The position numbers and the translations under genes are program-made. A stretch of DNA of 60,083 bases from positions 1 to 60,083 of the forward strand of contig JAAXGT010000091.1 in assembly GCA_012271205.1 (NCBI GenBank), written 5' to 3'. Source of the stretch: Rhodothermales bacterium. GTDB lineage: Bacteria; Bacteroidota; Rhodothermia; Rhodothermales; Bin80. This document shows positions 18,733 to 28,050 of the stretch, piece by piece. Each line of letters begins with the position of its first letter. Positions within the stretch are counted from its first letter, which is position 1. The notes under the pieces were generated by a model. The model saw nothing but the letters and a program-made list of their open reading frames with translations, was not told the origin of the DNA and did not search any database.

Positions 18733-20465
18733 TGCCGAACCATAGTTTGAGTTAGGCGAATCCCGTCCACGCCGAGCACGGCCAGATAAGCGCCTGAGGC
18801 AAGGCCGGATGCATTAAACTTGGCAGAATGAACTCCTGCATTTCTGGTCTCGTTGAGCAGCACCGCAACTTCGCGACCCAAGAGGTCATAGATCGTCAAC
18901 TGCACATGGCTTGGCCGCTCGAGTTCAAAGCGAATGGTTGCGGCGTTTCGGAACGGGTTGGGATACGTCGACAGTTCCACGGCAAGCTTTTCGGGCGTCG
19001 GAGAAACCGACTGCAAAATAAGGCCCATGTAGGACGGGCCCACATCTTGTGCTAAGAGCGGTCGGTAGAGGATGGGGGATGAGGCGAGTTCATCTGCTCC
19101 AATGTCTGGAGCGCTGTCCCGGTTTTGACCATCGATGTCCTGGGTTGCGAAGTCTATTTCCATAGCGGCTCCGATTGCCGGACTCGCAGAAGCTGGACGC
19201 CACAGGTCTGCCCCAAAAGTGAGTTCTGGATCTGTGGTCGAGATGCCACCAACTTGCGGAATGCCAAGAGGCGCGCCATGGAATATGTTGGACTGGTAAG
19301 TGACGTTAAGCGGTTCATCTTCATAGTTGATGATTGGACCGCTGGCTGTTACCACCAGATTGTTTGCAATTAAGAGACTGTCTGGGGCGAGTGACTGTTC
19401 CGAGCTTTTTCCGGCTCCCACTGCAAATGCTTCCTCGACATTCACGAAGGTGTTAAAAGCAATCACAGCATTCCTGACTTGGAAATACCGGTTTAGCGGG
19501 GAGTTAGGCACGCCGTTGACGATTGCCAGCGCAGCGCGGTAATCCGTGCCTTCGAGATCTTGGAAATAGTTGTTGTAGACCCTGTGCCGTTCACCAATGA
19601 TGCGAACGCCGCCGGCTCCATGCTTGCCTTCCCCAAGAAAAAAATTGCCGTATACGTGGGCCTTATTGCCATGCCGCAGCGTGAGCACCCCCGATGAACG
19701 GCGAAAAGTATTGTGCCGGTAGGTGTTATTGCCGCTCTTGTTCGAGATAATTTCAATCTCTCCGTCACATTCCTCGAAGAGATTGTGTTCCACCGTCACG
19801 TTTGCATCCTGCATGGAGCGACTGCTGGTCCCGATCCTGAGTGACTCACCGCCATTTTTGCCCAATTCCGGGCGGTGACCGAAATAGTTGTGGTCAATCT
19901 GGTGCCAGACGGGACGGTCATTGGGTGGATCGCGCAGCCAGACGACCACCGTTGCCCCATCGTGATCCTTTCCGGCGAAATGGCAATGATCTACGCGGTT
20001 ATGTGTGCCATAAACGGAGACCCATTTATACTCCGTCAAACGATCCGGAGGGTTATAGTCGGTTATGGCGCAATTGGTAAGTCTGCTGCGATTGGTCAGG
20101 CGTGAGGACGAGCGCCGGAATTCGATAACGTGTCCGCTACGCAGTTCACCTCCGTCAAACCACAGTCCATCTACCTTGAGATACGTTCCACCTATGCGCA
20201 AGCGGGAGGCGCCATTAAGTACTACCTGTCCGGGAGTTTCGGCACGCAGCGTAATAGTATCCCCTTCGGCGCCCTCGGCAAAGAACGAAATCACCACATT
20301 GGTCCAAGTGCCATTGGCCATTACTACAGTATCGCCCGGACCGGAGGCGGCAATAGCAGCAGAGAGCTCCTGAGGGGTACGGGCTATGCGCTCCACCTGA
20401 GCACGGGCTGCAGATGGAAGTAACAGGCACAACAGGAGTCCGGCCCAGCTTTGCCGGCACGTCAT
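18729..20465 (-). CDS. PL6 alginate lyase with T9SS C-terminal sorting domain
   Basis: 578-residue PL6 lyase that depolymerises alginate by beta-elimination. A signal peptide ends near AARAQ (about 22). The beta-helix runs from about 25 to 470 with the catalytic pair Lys243 (in SNKSGNN) and Arg264 (in LTLRHGN), spaced 21 apart. The last about 80 residues are a type A T9SS sorting domain (STYPNPFRNAATIRFELE, IYDLLGREVAVLL, LASGAYLAVL), so the enzyme is probably delivered to the cell surface. It is closely similar in its first 400 residues to the following PL6 gene, a tandem paralogue. The two genes overlap by four bases. Confidence 0.93.
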   Translation of the reverse strand: MTCRQSWAGLLLCLLLPSAARAQVERIARTPQELSAAIAASGPGDTVVMANGTWTNVVISFFAEGAEGDTITLRAETPGQVVLNGASRLRIGGTYLKVDGLWFDGGELRSGHVIEFRRSSSRLTNRSRLTNCAITDYNPPDRLTEYKWVSVYGTHNRVDHCHFAGKDHDGATVVVWLRDPPNDRPVWHQIDHNYFGHRPELGKNGGESLRIGTSSRSMQDANVTVEHNLFEECDGEIEIISNKSGNNTYRHNTFRRSSGVLTLRHGNKAHVYGNFFLGEGKHGAGGVRIIGERHRVYNNYFQDLEGTDYRAALAIVNGVPNSPLNRYFQVRNAVIAFNTFVNVEEAFAVGAGKSSEQSLAPDSLLIANNLVVTASGPIINYEDEPLNVTYQSNIFHGAPLGIPQVGGISTTDPELTFGADLWRPASASPAIGAAMEIDFATQDIDGQNRDSAPDIGADELASSPILYRPLLAQDVGPSYMGLILQSVSPTPEKLAVELSTYPNPFRNAATIRFELERPSHVQLTIYDLLGREVAVLLNETRNAGVHSAKFNASGLASGAYLAVLGVDGIRLTQTMVRH

Positions 20466-20486
20466 ATGTCTGCGTAGGGCAGTGGC

Positions 20487-22856
20487 TTATTTCGTGAGCA
20501 CGAGCGTCCGCCAGTTGCTGCGGCCGTCCACCGTAAGCCGGTAGAAGTAGGTGCCCGGCGCGCGGTGCTGCATCGAAACAGTAACGATGTATTCACCGGC
20601 GGCCTGGTGCTCATCTTTCAGGCTGGCGACCCTTCGGCCGAGCACGTCGTACAGCTCCAGGGTCACATGGCCGTCATGCTCCATTCTGTATGGGATTCTG
20701 GTTTCCGTTCGGAACGGATTCGGATAGTTCTGACCCAGAATGAATCCAGACGCTTCCGGGACAATCTCGTCCACCACAGCTGTTCGCTCGGTGATCCATC
20801 GCATGTCTCCTATTCCAAGCCCGTCCGAACCGGCTGTCACGAGTGGAGAGCTTGCCGAAAGTGAGAAATCGAGATTGTCGGGATCGGCGAATTCCGGATC
20901 AATGTCATACATCATCTCAGCTTTGGCGTTGCCAAGCAACCGGACCGGCGCAACCATGAAGGTGTCACTGTAGGTGATGCGGGAATCGCCCTCAAGGCTT
21001 ATGCTCCAATCCGCATCTTCCTTGCTGTTGGCTATGATGCTGTGTGTGATCTGTGCATTCTGGATACCCCGGGGCCAAATGGCGCGTCCGTTATTGTAGC
21101 CACAGTTGTAGCAGGTCAGGTTTTTAACGACGAATTCAGGCTCCGGCGTGGCCGGATCAGAGTCCCCAGCATAGACATAAATAGCGGACCGATTCGTGTT
21201 GGCAATCGTGGTGTTGGACACCTCGAAATGCTCTACGTTGTAATAACCCAGGTTTGGGCGCTCACTCGATTCATCCTTGATCCGGATGCCTTCTTTCCCA
21301 CTGTTATTCAGAATCGAATTCCGGAAAATCACCGAGTCAACCAAGGTCTCGGTATACTGACGCAGGAAATTACCGTCACTGCCGGCGACCACATCATGTA
21401 TGTAGCTGTCGGTAACCTTGAGTACGGTCGATGCTTTTACCGAGTCGCTCCCACTGTGACGGATGCGCAACAAGTACTTGGCATTCAAATCTGTGCCGGC
21501 CTGACCATCAATTTCGATTCTATCGAGATGCAGGGAATTGAAAATGTCAAAAACGACTCGCGTGCTTTCATCCGCTTCGTTATTCTTGATCACTGGTCTT
21601 TCGGCCAGGCCGGCAGCCGCCCGAATCGTCAGTGGCACTCGGACATTGATGTCACTGTCGTTGAGGTAGTCTCCCCCTGAGTCTGTCAGTTCGATAATGT
21701 CACCGGCCGAGGCCGCATCCACGGCGTCCATCAGTGTGTTTTGACCGGCGGCCACTTGGTGAACCGTTCCGCCTATTCCAGCAGGCCACCACCGCGGGTC
21801 ACCGAGTGTAGCGCCGTCCATGCCGGCTCCGATAAGAGGGCTGCCACTCATGAGCGTAAAGTCGCCGTTGTCTGGATCGGTAAACATTGGATCCACAGCG
21901 TACAGGCTTTCAATCGTGGGATCGCCCCGGTCCCCGGTCCAGTCTCCGTCATCGCTGACATTAAGCGTATCACTGAAAGCCAATACCGCCCCGGGCACGA
22001 GCCAGGGGGCCCCCAGTGTCTTTCCGGTTGCGTTGACGATGTCGTAATTGTTGACCATGATCGTATTGGTCACCTTGGCGTTTTCGACATCCTTAAGGTT
22101 GATCAGATAGTGGCCGGCATTGTGGATGGTCACGTGATCGATCACGACTTCGGGGCCTGGCGTATTCGGATCCTCATCACCACCGTACACACTAATGGCA
22201 TCGTTTTTGATATCCCAGAATGTTGAGTTCGAGATCTCAAAATACTTCACATTGAAGAAGCCGAAGCCGGGTCGCTCATTGTCCTCATCTCGAACGCGGA
22301 TGGCTTCCTTTCCGGTGTTTTTTACCATCGTGTTACGAATGATGATAGAGTCCGCCATCGTGTCATAGTAGGCGCGGAAAGCATTGCCGTCGCTGCCGTG
22401 AACGAAGTCGTGGAAATAGCAGTCGAGTATCTTCAGCACGTATCCATCCTTAAGATTGTCCTGATCGCTGCCACTGCTGTTGCGAATCCCGTATTTGGTT
22501 TGTTCGCCCTGGTGTGCAAGTCCGTCAAATTCAAGCCCGATAAGCGTGAGATCATTGTACATGCGGATGATGTCCTTCGTGCCGTCAGTCCCGTTGTTGG
22601 TAAGCACGGGGCGATTCATCAGTCCGGGGGCTGCCATAATCGTGAGCGGCAATTCCAGGCGCAGTTCATCGTCATTCTGGTATTGACCGCCATCGGTAGT
22701 CAGAACCAGAGTGTCGCCCGGCATGGCCTGTGATATGGCATCCAGCAGCGTATTCTGACCAGCTTCAACGTCTATGCGTTGCTGGGCAAAGGTGGGACGC
22801 GCACCCGCAATCAAGACGGCGGCAATGAGCAACAGGAATGTAGTGGACGTTCTCAT
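20487..22856 (-). CDS. Secreted protein with two tandem parallel beta-helix modules and T9SS tail
   Basis: 789 residues. After a signal peptide (1 to about 24, ending TFAQ) come two homologous halves, about 25-360 and 365-690. Each opens with VxAGQNTLxDAxxxAxxGD, contains HGSDGN or AGSDGN and KEAIRVRDE or KEGIRIKDE, and ends at a DPxFxDPDNxDF segment. This looks like the DUF4957/DUF5123-type or PL6-like beta-helix fold. A T9SS sorting domain (NYPNPFRTETRIPYRMEHDG and on) closes the protein. Within a lyase operon it may be an additional lyase or a polysaccharide-binding scaffold; I cannot assign catalytic residues. Each half is shorter than a full PL6 domain. Confidence 0.82.
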   Translation of the reverse strand: MRTSTTFLLLIAAVLIAGARPTFAQQRIDVEAGQNTLLDAISQAMPGDTLVLTTDGGQYQNDDELRLELPLTIMAAPGLMNRPVLTNNGTDGTKDIIRMYNDLTLIGLEFDGLAHQGEQTKYGIRNSSGSDQDNLKDGYVLKILDCYFHDFVHGSDGNAFRAYYDTMADSIIIRNTMVKNTGKEAIRVRDEDNERPGFGFFNVKYFEISNSTFWDIKNDAISVYGGDEDPNTPGPEVVIDHVTIHNAGHYLINLKDVENAKVTNTIMVNNYDIVNATGKTLGAPWLVPGAVLAFSDTLNVSDDGDWTGDRGDPTIESLYAVDPMFTDPDNGDFTLMSGSPLIGAGMDGATLGDPRWWPAGIGGTVHQVAAGQNTLMDAVDAASAGDIIELTDSGGDYLNDSDINVRVPLTIRAAAGLAERPVIKNNEADESTRVVFDIFNSLHLDRIEIDGQAGTDLNAKYLLRIRHSGSDSVKASTVLKVTDSYIHDVVAGSDGNFLRQYTETLVDSVIFRNSILNNSGKEGIRIKDESSERPNLGYYNVEHFEVSNTTIANTNRSAIYVYAGDSDPATPEPEFVVKNLTCYNCGYNNGRAIWPRGIQNAQITHSIIANSKEDADWSISLEGDSRITYSDTFMVAPVRLLGNAKAEMMYDIDPEFADPDNLDFSLSASSPLVTAGSDGLGIGDMRWITERTAVVDEIVPEASGFILGQNYPNPFRTETRIPYRMEHDGHVTLELYDVLGRRVASLKDEHQAAGEYIVTVSMQHRAPGTYFYRLTVDGRSNWRTLVLTK

Positions 22857-22953
22857 GGTGCAAATCGGGTTTAGGTGGGGGGAGCAACTCTAGTTCCGTG
22901 ACAAGTATGATGTAATACAAGTTAGCAGGACGTGGAATATTTTGCAAGCTTCG

Positions 22954-25569
22954 TTAACGCACACGCACAACCCGGCCTTGCACAGTCGAGCCCGCGCTAT
23001 CTGTCCAGCGCAGAATGTATGTGCCCGAAGGAGCATGGGCGCCCGTTGCAGTGCGTCCGTCCCACGTAAGGCGGACTGCTTTAGCACCCGCGGGATGATT
23101 TCCGGAGAGTACTCGTATCTGCTGGCCCAGGAGATTGTACACGATAACCGTGAATGCGCCAGGGTGTTGCACCGGTGCCTCGAGGGTAACAAATTGGTCA
23201 AAGGGGTTGGGATAGGCCTGCAGTAGCACTGCGGGTTCTGGAAGACGTTCCGATTCGAGGCCTGTAGGTTCCAATCCAATCACAATGCTCCCTTGCCTGT
23301 ACGTAAACTGGACGGCCTTCCCATTTACGTGTACCTCGTGTACGGTTCCGGCATCGGGATACGTCACTTCGATCTGGGCGGCCTGCCGGTGTGCAGGTGC
23401 GGCTATATCGAGTCTTCCGGTTGTGCGGGTGTCCAGTGCGAGTGTCACCAGAGATTCAGACGAGAATGCCACATCGCCAGCGGCAAACGAATGAGCCTCC
23501 CGAACGGCAAGCTGCTGCCACGTACCACTGCTTGTGCGCATCCATGCAAACGTGGCATCGGTGGCGAAAGCGTCTAGCGACTGATGTCGCGGTCGTGCCT
23601 GCAGGAAGAAAAAGTCAGACATGTTCGCCCTTGTGAGATTTGCGGCTACGTACGCATCTGTGCTCAGGTCCACGACATCGGGCACCGGAGCATCTATGCG
23701 GGCTGGCAGGAGCAACTGCAAAAACGCGGCCTCCGGGCCCGTCTGAGTCACCTCTACATACCGTTCATATCGCTCGTCCTTGAAGAGGCTGATGTAACCC
23801 GTGGCATGACTAATCTTAGCCAGATCCGGGAATAGAAATGCGTCCAACCTGGCGGCAGAGCCATAGCGGTTTTCAAATGGTTCCCATCTTGCGTAATGGC
23901 CATTCCGTTCAAAGGCACCACGCCCGTGAAGGTAGGCTTTGTACGTGTGTTCCTGCTCTCCCGACACCAGATCGGCCACTACAAAATAGTCTTGGTCAAT
24001 AAACCCTATAGCGCGGCGAAGGCTCGCGTCATTTGGACGAAGGTATCCACTCTCCTTTTCTGCAAACCCGAAAAACGGCGAATCTATTTCGTAGCGGGGG
24101 GGAGGGGTGACATTGTACACGAACGGAGTCTTGAACAGGCTGTCGGTCACAGGAGGATAGCCGTCCGCGGTTACGATGTTGTGTGCCTTGGCAGTCAGGT
24201 ACCAGGATCCGCGCCGGTCATCAGAGAACCCGTTGGGTCCATAACCCGCGTCGGGGACAAGGACCGCATCGTTGCCCGCCATGAAGAAGGATAACTGGTC
24301 CGGGTGATTGTGATTATCAGCTTCAGCAACGCCGTGAAAAAGGAGATATCGATCATCCGGCCCGGACTCCCATTTCTTGCGGAATACAACCTGACCTCCC
24401 CCAAGGAATTGATTCGGAGAGGCTGTTGGAGCAACCGATGGTATGGTACTGTCAAAAAGAATGTATTCGTCGATCTCCCACGTAACATCCACCGTCGCTC
24501 CAGTGTAGTCTTCGTCGACAAGGCGCGTTGTTTCGAAGTTCCACTGACAAATAGCCGCGAAGTCCGTTTCGGGATTAAGCATGGTTGGTACTCCCCTGTA
24601 AGCCGCGGCAACCATGTGCGTAGGGGCAGGCTTCAGGTATGAGTCCTCAATGTTAGGAACTTGACCTCGACCCGTACGCACTCGTATAGGCCACTCAAAT
24701 GCCGGGCGGTAGGTGCTAAACAGGTCGACGCCTGCTACGTTCAGATAGTGCCACAGAAAGGGAATCAGGTTCACGGCATTGTACATCCAGTAATGCCCCC
24801 CTTCGCGATAGATTCCGTCCGCACTGAACTGATACCGGGTGACCGAATTTGCAGCTTCCAGTGCGTGGGAGAGCCAGTCCGCTGCCTGTTCGTGGTCGGA
24901 AAGTGTCAAGGCGGCTGTTCCGATGGCCCAAGCCGGCTTTGAACGGTGATTGTGGGGGCGTGGAGCCAGCCGTTGGCCTACCATCAGGTTGTCACGCAAG
25001 TACTGCGTTTCACCAGCTAGGCGACGCCGAATTTCATTGTTCTGGTCAGGGCTGAGGTGACCGAAGACCCAGTCGTAAGCGGTGGCATAATTCTGTAGCC
25101 ACGTGGCCCGATAGATCTCATCGTAGGGTTTTTCACCGGTCTGTGGCACCCCCTCATAAGCTACCAGCAAGGCCTCAATCGCCTTTTGCAGTGCAGCGGC
25201 ATCTTCTTCCAGCAGCCACCAGAATGCAAGGGTTTTGGCAGCCCTTGGCCGATGATTTTCGTCCAGGTTCAACATATCCTTGTCGATATACCTGAGGGCG
25301 TCCGCCCGGAAGCGTTGCCAAAGCAGGTAATACCTGGACGCCGGATCTTCTTTGCGTGTTCGAAGCGAAGCGACACGGTCCGCGGAGAAAAAAAGTGACG
25401 GATGCTGCTCCGAGACTGGCAATATCGGGGTGGTATCCACGCTGAAGCCCGTATAGGTGTCGTATCTCGGATGCTGTGCCTCCGTGCGAGCAGGCAGGAA
25501 AAATCCGATTAGAAAAAGCTGCCACAACAAGACGATTGGAATGGCCACTCGCCTCCAGGTCGGTATCAT
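22954..25569 (-). CDS. Heparinase II/III-family polysaccharide lyase with T9SS tail
   Basis: 871 residues with an N-terminal signal (to about residue 31). Residues about 55-380 form the alpha-toroid of alginate/heparin lyases, with RPHNHRSKPAWAIGTAAL and FSADGIYREGGHYWMYNAV, which give candidate active-site Asn/His and Tyr. The heparinase II/III beta-domain follows (LLFHGVAEADNHNHPDQLSF). The protein ends in a T9SS sorting domain (AYPNPFDQFVTLEAPVQHPG). It resembles the PL15/PL17/PL39 assemblage more than true heparinases. With PL6 neighbours, alginate is the likely substrate. Its exact PL family is uncertain. Confidence 0.88.
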   Translation of the reverse strand: MIPTWRRVAIPIVLLWQLFLIGFFLPARTEAQHPRYDTYTGFSVDTTPILPVSEQHPSLFFSADRVASLRTRKEDPASRYYLLWQRFRADALRYIDKDMLNLDENHRPRAAKTLAFWWLLEEDAAALQKAIEALLVAYEGVPQTGEKPYDEIYRATWLQNYATAYDWVFGHLSPDQNNEIRRRLAGETQYLRDNLMVGQRLAPRPHNHRSKPAWAIGTAALTLSDHEQAADWLSHALEAANSVTRYQFSADGIYREGGHYWMYNAVNLIPFLWHYLNVAGVDLFSTYRPAFEWPIRVRTGRGQVPNIEDSYLKPAPTHMVAAAYRGVPTMLNPETDFAAICQWNFETTRLVDEDYTGATVDVTWEIDEYILFDSTIPSVAPTASPNQFLGGGQVVFRKKWESGPDDRYLLFHGVAEADNHNHPDQLSFFMAGNDAVLVPDAGYGPNGFSDDRRGSWYLTAKAHNIVTADGYPPVTDSLFKTPFVYNVTPPPRYEIDSPFFGFAEKESGYLRPNDASLRRAIGFIDQDYFVVADLVSGEQEHTYKAYLHGRGAFERNGHYARWEPFENRYGSAARLDAFLFPDLAKISHATGYISLFKDERYERYVEVTQTGPEAAFLQLLLPARIDAPVPDVVDLSTDAYVAANLTRANMSDFFFLQARPRHQSLDAFATDATFAWMRTSSGTWQQLAVREAHSFAAGDVAFSSESLVTLALDTRTTGRLDIAAPAHRQAAQIEVTYPDAGTVHEVHVNGKAVQFTYRQGSIVIGLEPTGLESERLPEPAVLLQAYPNPFDQFVTLEAPVQHPGAFTVIVYNLLGQQIRVLSGNHPAGAKAVRLTWDGRTATGAHAPSGTYILRWTDSAGSTVQGRVVRVR

Positions 25570-25639
25570 GCTTTAACGGTTATGCAGTAACACGTAGCGG
25601 GCGATTATTGCACCGGAGGCTGGGATTGGGGACTGGCTG

Positions 25640-27043
25640 TTAGAAGCTGTAAGTCACGCCAAAAAGCACATTGTGCTTGCGGATGCGATTGTAGTCCACG
25701 TTGGATTCCCACCTATCCTGGTAACGCAGGCGCTGGAATTCGTACGCGACATCTACTGTGACGAGGGTTAAGTCCTGGCCCAAACCAACGCTGAACGCAT
25801 CGCCGGTCGCGGTTTTTCCAATAAGTCCAAAACCCTCTATCCGAAACGGCTGCGGGTCATGCCGGAAGCCTGCTCGCACGAGCGTGGTACCGCGCAGCTT
25901 CCATTCCATACCCAGGCCTATGCCTTGAATCTTGCCCCAATCCGGTGCTGACTCCTGCCCGGTACCGCTAATATCGAGTGTTTCATAGTTCTGCAGAAAG
26001 TAGTCTGCTGCCAGAACGACCGAAGCGATGGGCCTGAGCGCAATTCCGGCCACTACGCGTGCCGGCAGTCTGATTTTGTCTTCCCCGGCCAGAGAAAAAT
26101 TCGTGCTCCCGGACTCCGATATCTCCACCTGGCCGTTGAGACTGAATGTACGCGTGACATGACTCGGAAGCTGATAGGTGATTCCGGCGCTAAGTATTTG
26201 GTGCTGCCAGAGAATGCCAATTGCTCTACTCCAGCCGCTATAGTCCGACGATCCGTTCCAGTTAGTTAGCCCCTCGGTGACGGTGTGACTGTAATCGTGT
26301 GCATCTTCACGCAACGCAAACATTCCTATTTGGCGGATGTATTGGCGATCCGTGGAATTTCCCCATGACCGTGAAATGCGTATGCCAACGTACAAGCTTT
26401 TCAGCAGCTCGAATCCTGCAGCGGCTGAGAGGGCCTGTATTTGCCCGTTGCGCTCCCGCTCGAAAGCAGACCATTGGACCTCAATTTCCTCGCCGGGCTT
26501 CGGACGCTCGATCGGGTCTGGACGAAACTGGCCGATATAGGGATCCAATACATTGTCGTTCCGATCATAGTCACCGAGCTGTGCAACTTGATGCAGCATG
26601 AGACCTGCAGTAAATCTCCGGTCAGCAATGCTGATTGGAATGGCCCCCCCCAGCGTTGCAAGCTGAAAATTCTGCTGGCTGTGGGTCCAGTCGGGTTCCA
26701 AAAGGGGCTCGCTCCGATAGTCCTCGGGGTCCGAAAAGAAGAGAGAGAGCCCAGCGTAATAGCGATTTGGATTCCAATGCTGCGTTTCAGCCCAGTCCCT
26801 GGACAGCCAGAGACCACCAGCTGAAAGCGCGGGACGCGACAGGCTTGCAAGACTGGCCGGATTAAGAAGAATGGATTCAGGGGAGCCGGCCGTTGCTGCA
26901 AAAGTAGCGCCCATCCCCCGGGCACGAATCGTTGTCAGGTCCTGCCGCTCCAACCCTTGAATAGTAAGAGACTGCATTACCCCCTGTCCGTGGGCCAGGG
27001 GCGCCACCAACAGCAAAAGTATTGGGAGTCGGCGAAGCATCAA
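25640..27043 (-). CDS. Outer-membrane beta-barrel, OmpP1/FadL-like
   Basis: 467 residues. It has a signal peptide to about residue 20 (APLAHGQ), then the FadL-type plug opening LTTIRARGMGATFAATAGSPESILLNPASLASL. Alternating amphipathic strands follow, and the C-terminus ends in aromatic SF (LFGVTYSF), as expected for an outer-membrane barrel. It sits between a PorV-like barrel and the heparinase-type lyase in the same operon, nine bases after the PorV-like gene. FadL relatives let hydrophobic or carboxylate compounds cross the outer membrane; a role in passage of alginate products or in assembly is inferred only from context. Confidence 0.82.
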   Translation of the reverse strand: MMLRRLPILLLLVAPLAHGQGVMQSLTIQGLERQDLTTIRARGMGATFAATAGSPESILLNPASLASLSRPALSAGGLWLSRDWAETQHWNPNRYYAGLSLFFSDPEDYRSEPLLEPDWTHSQQNFQLATLGGAIPISIADRRFTAGLMLHQVAQLGDYDRNDNVLDPYIGQFRPDPIERPKPGEEIEVQWSAFERERNGQIQALSAAAGFELLKSLYVGIRISRSWGNSTDRQYIRQIGMFALREDAHDYSHTVTEGLTNWNGSSDYSGWSRAIGILWQHQILSAGITYQLPSHVTRTFSLNGQVEISESGSTNFSLAGEDKIRLPARVVAGIALRPIASVVLAADYFLQNYETLDISGTGQESAPDWGKIQGIGLGMEWKLRGTTLVRAGFRHDPQPFRIEGFGLIGKTATGDAFSVGLGQDLTLVTVDVAYEFQRLRYQDRWESNVDYNRIRKHNVLFGVTYSF

Positions 27044-27051
27044 TCCCGGCG

Positions 27052-28050
27052 TTAGTCTCTCGAAAGCAAAAGCCCGAGGCGATGCACTGCTCCAAAGGCC
27101 TCAGTCATGCTACTGTAACTGTAATCAAAACCGAGCCTGACGAAGGCCACCGGCTGCCGGATGCCGCCTCCGAAACTGAATGAAGCGATGTCATAGTTAT
27201 GCTGATAGCCACCCCGCAAGAAAAACCGGTTCAGGAACGCGTACTCCAGCCCCGCAGCCCACTGCTGATCATAATCGTTGGGTTGAATGAGATCGAACGT
27301 GGCCGTAAGTCGATTGGCGTCATGAAGGGGAATCAGTCCGTCGGTTCCGATGACATTTACTGCGCCGCCCAGGCGAAACAGCAGCGGTGGCGGATAGGCA
27401 TCTTCCGCAAAGGATACCGGTGCGCCGAAGTTCATTACGGATGCACCAAGCCGCAGTGAGCGATAACCCGTGTTATATGCCATGCCAAAGTCAAAGAGAA
27501 AGGCACGGGCATCAGCGAGCCAGAGATCCTCACGGGCCATCTTGGCGGTAAGGCCTGCGGCAAAGCGGTCGGTGAAGCCCCGAGCGTAGGTGACTCCAAG
27601 AACCCAGCTGCGGAGCGAGAATGACGAGCCCGTGAGTCCCGGGTTGTAGACCTGCGTGCCTCCCTCGTCTACGAATCCTAATTGATCCACCCGCGTCTCC
27701 TGAAACTCGCCCATGTCGGCCAAATAGAAATGTACGCCTGCATGTCCCCAAGAGCCTAGGGACCGCCCATAGGCCATCCCGTAGTGTGCCGCGTCCAGAA
27801 ACCAGTCCACGCGGTCAAGCGCGAAGCTGTGGCCAGTCGTGCGCACAAGTCCGGCGGGGTTCCAGTACAGGGCGTGTGCTCCTTCTGCTATGGCGCTGGA
27901 GGCCGTGCCCACACCCATAGAACGGGCATCGGGGGCCACGCTGAGAAACTGCATGGAAGATGTTCCCACCTTCTGACCGAGGGCAAGAGACGGAAGCAGG
28001 GCACCCAGTACCACAGCGGCGGCAAATATATTTCTTGGTGGTCCGGTCAT
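27052..28050 (-). CDS. PorV/PorQ-family outer-membrane protein (UPF0164)
   Basis: 332-residue barrel protein with a signal peptide (to about residue 25). The PorV/PorQ opening is clear: SSMQFLSVAPDARSMGVGTA followed by EGAHALYWNPAGL. Strand-rich sequence runs to the C-terminus. In T9SS, PorV shuttles cargo from the translocon to the attachment complex. This copy lies inside a lyase operon rather than near other por genes. It overlaps the upstream T9SS-tailed gene by four bases (ATGA) and may be a dedicated partner of that secreted protein. Confidence 0.88.
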   Translation of the reverse strand: MTGPPRNIFAAAVVLGALLPSLALGQKVGTSSMQFLSVAPDARSMGVGTASSAIAEGAHALYWNPAGLVRTTGHSFALDRVDWFLDAAHYGMAYGRSLGSWGHAGVHFYLADMGEFQETRVDQLGFVDEGGTQVYNPGLTGSSFSLRSWVLGVTYARGFTDRFAAGLTAKMAREDLWLADARAFLFDFGMAYNTGYRSLRLGASVMNFGAPVSFAEDAYPPPLLFRLGGAVNVIGTDGLIPLHDANRLTATFDLIQPNDYDQQWAAGLEYAFLNRFFLRGGYQHNYDIASFSFGGGIRQPVAFVRLGFDYSYSSMTEAFGAVHRLGLLLSRD

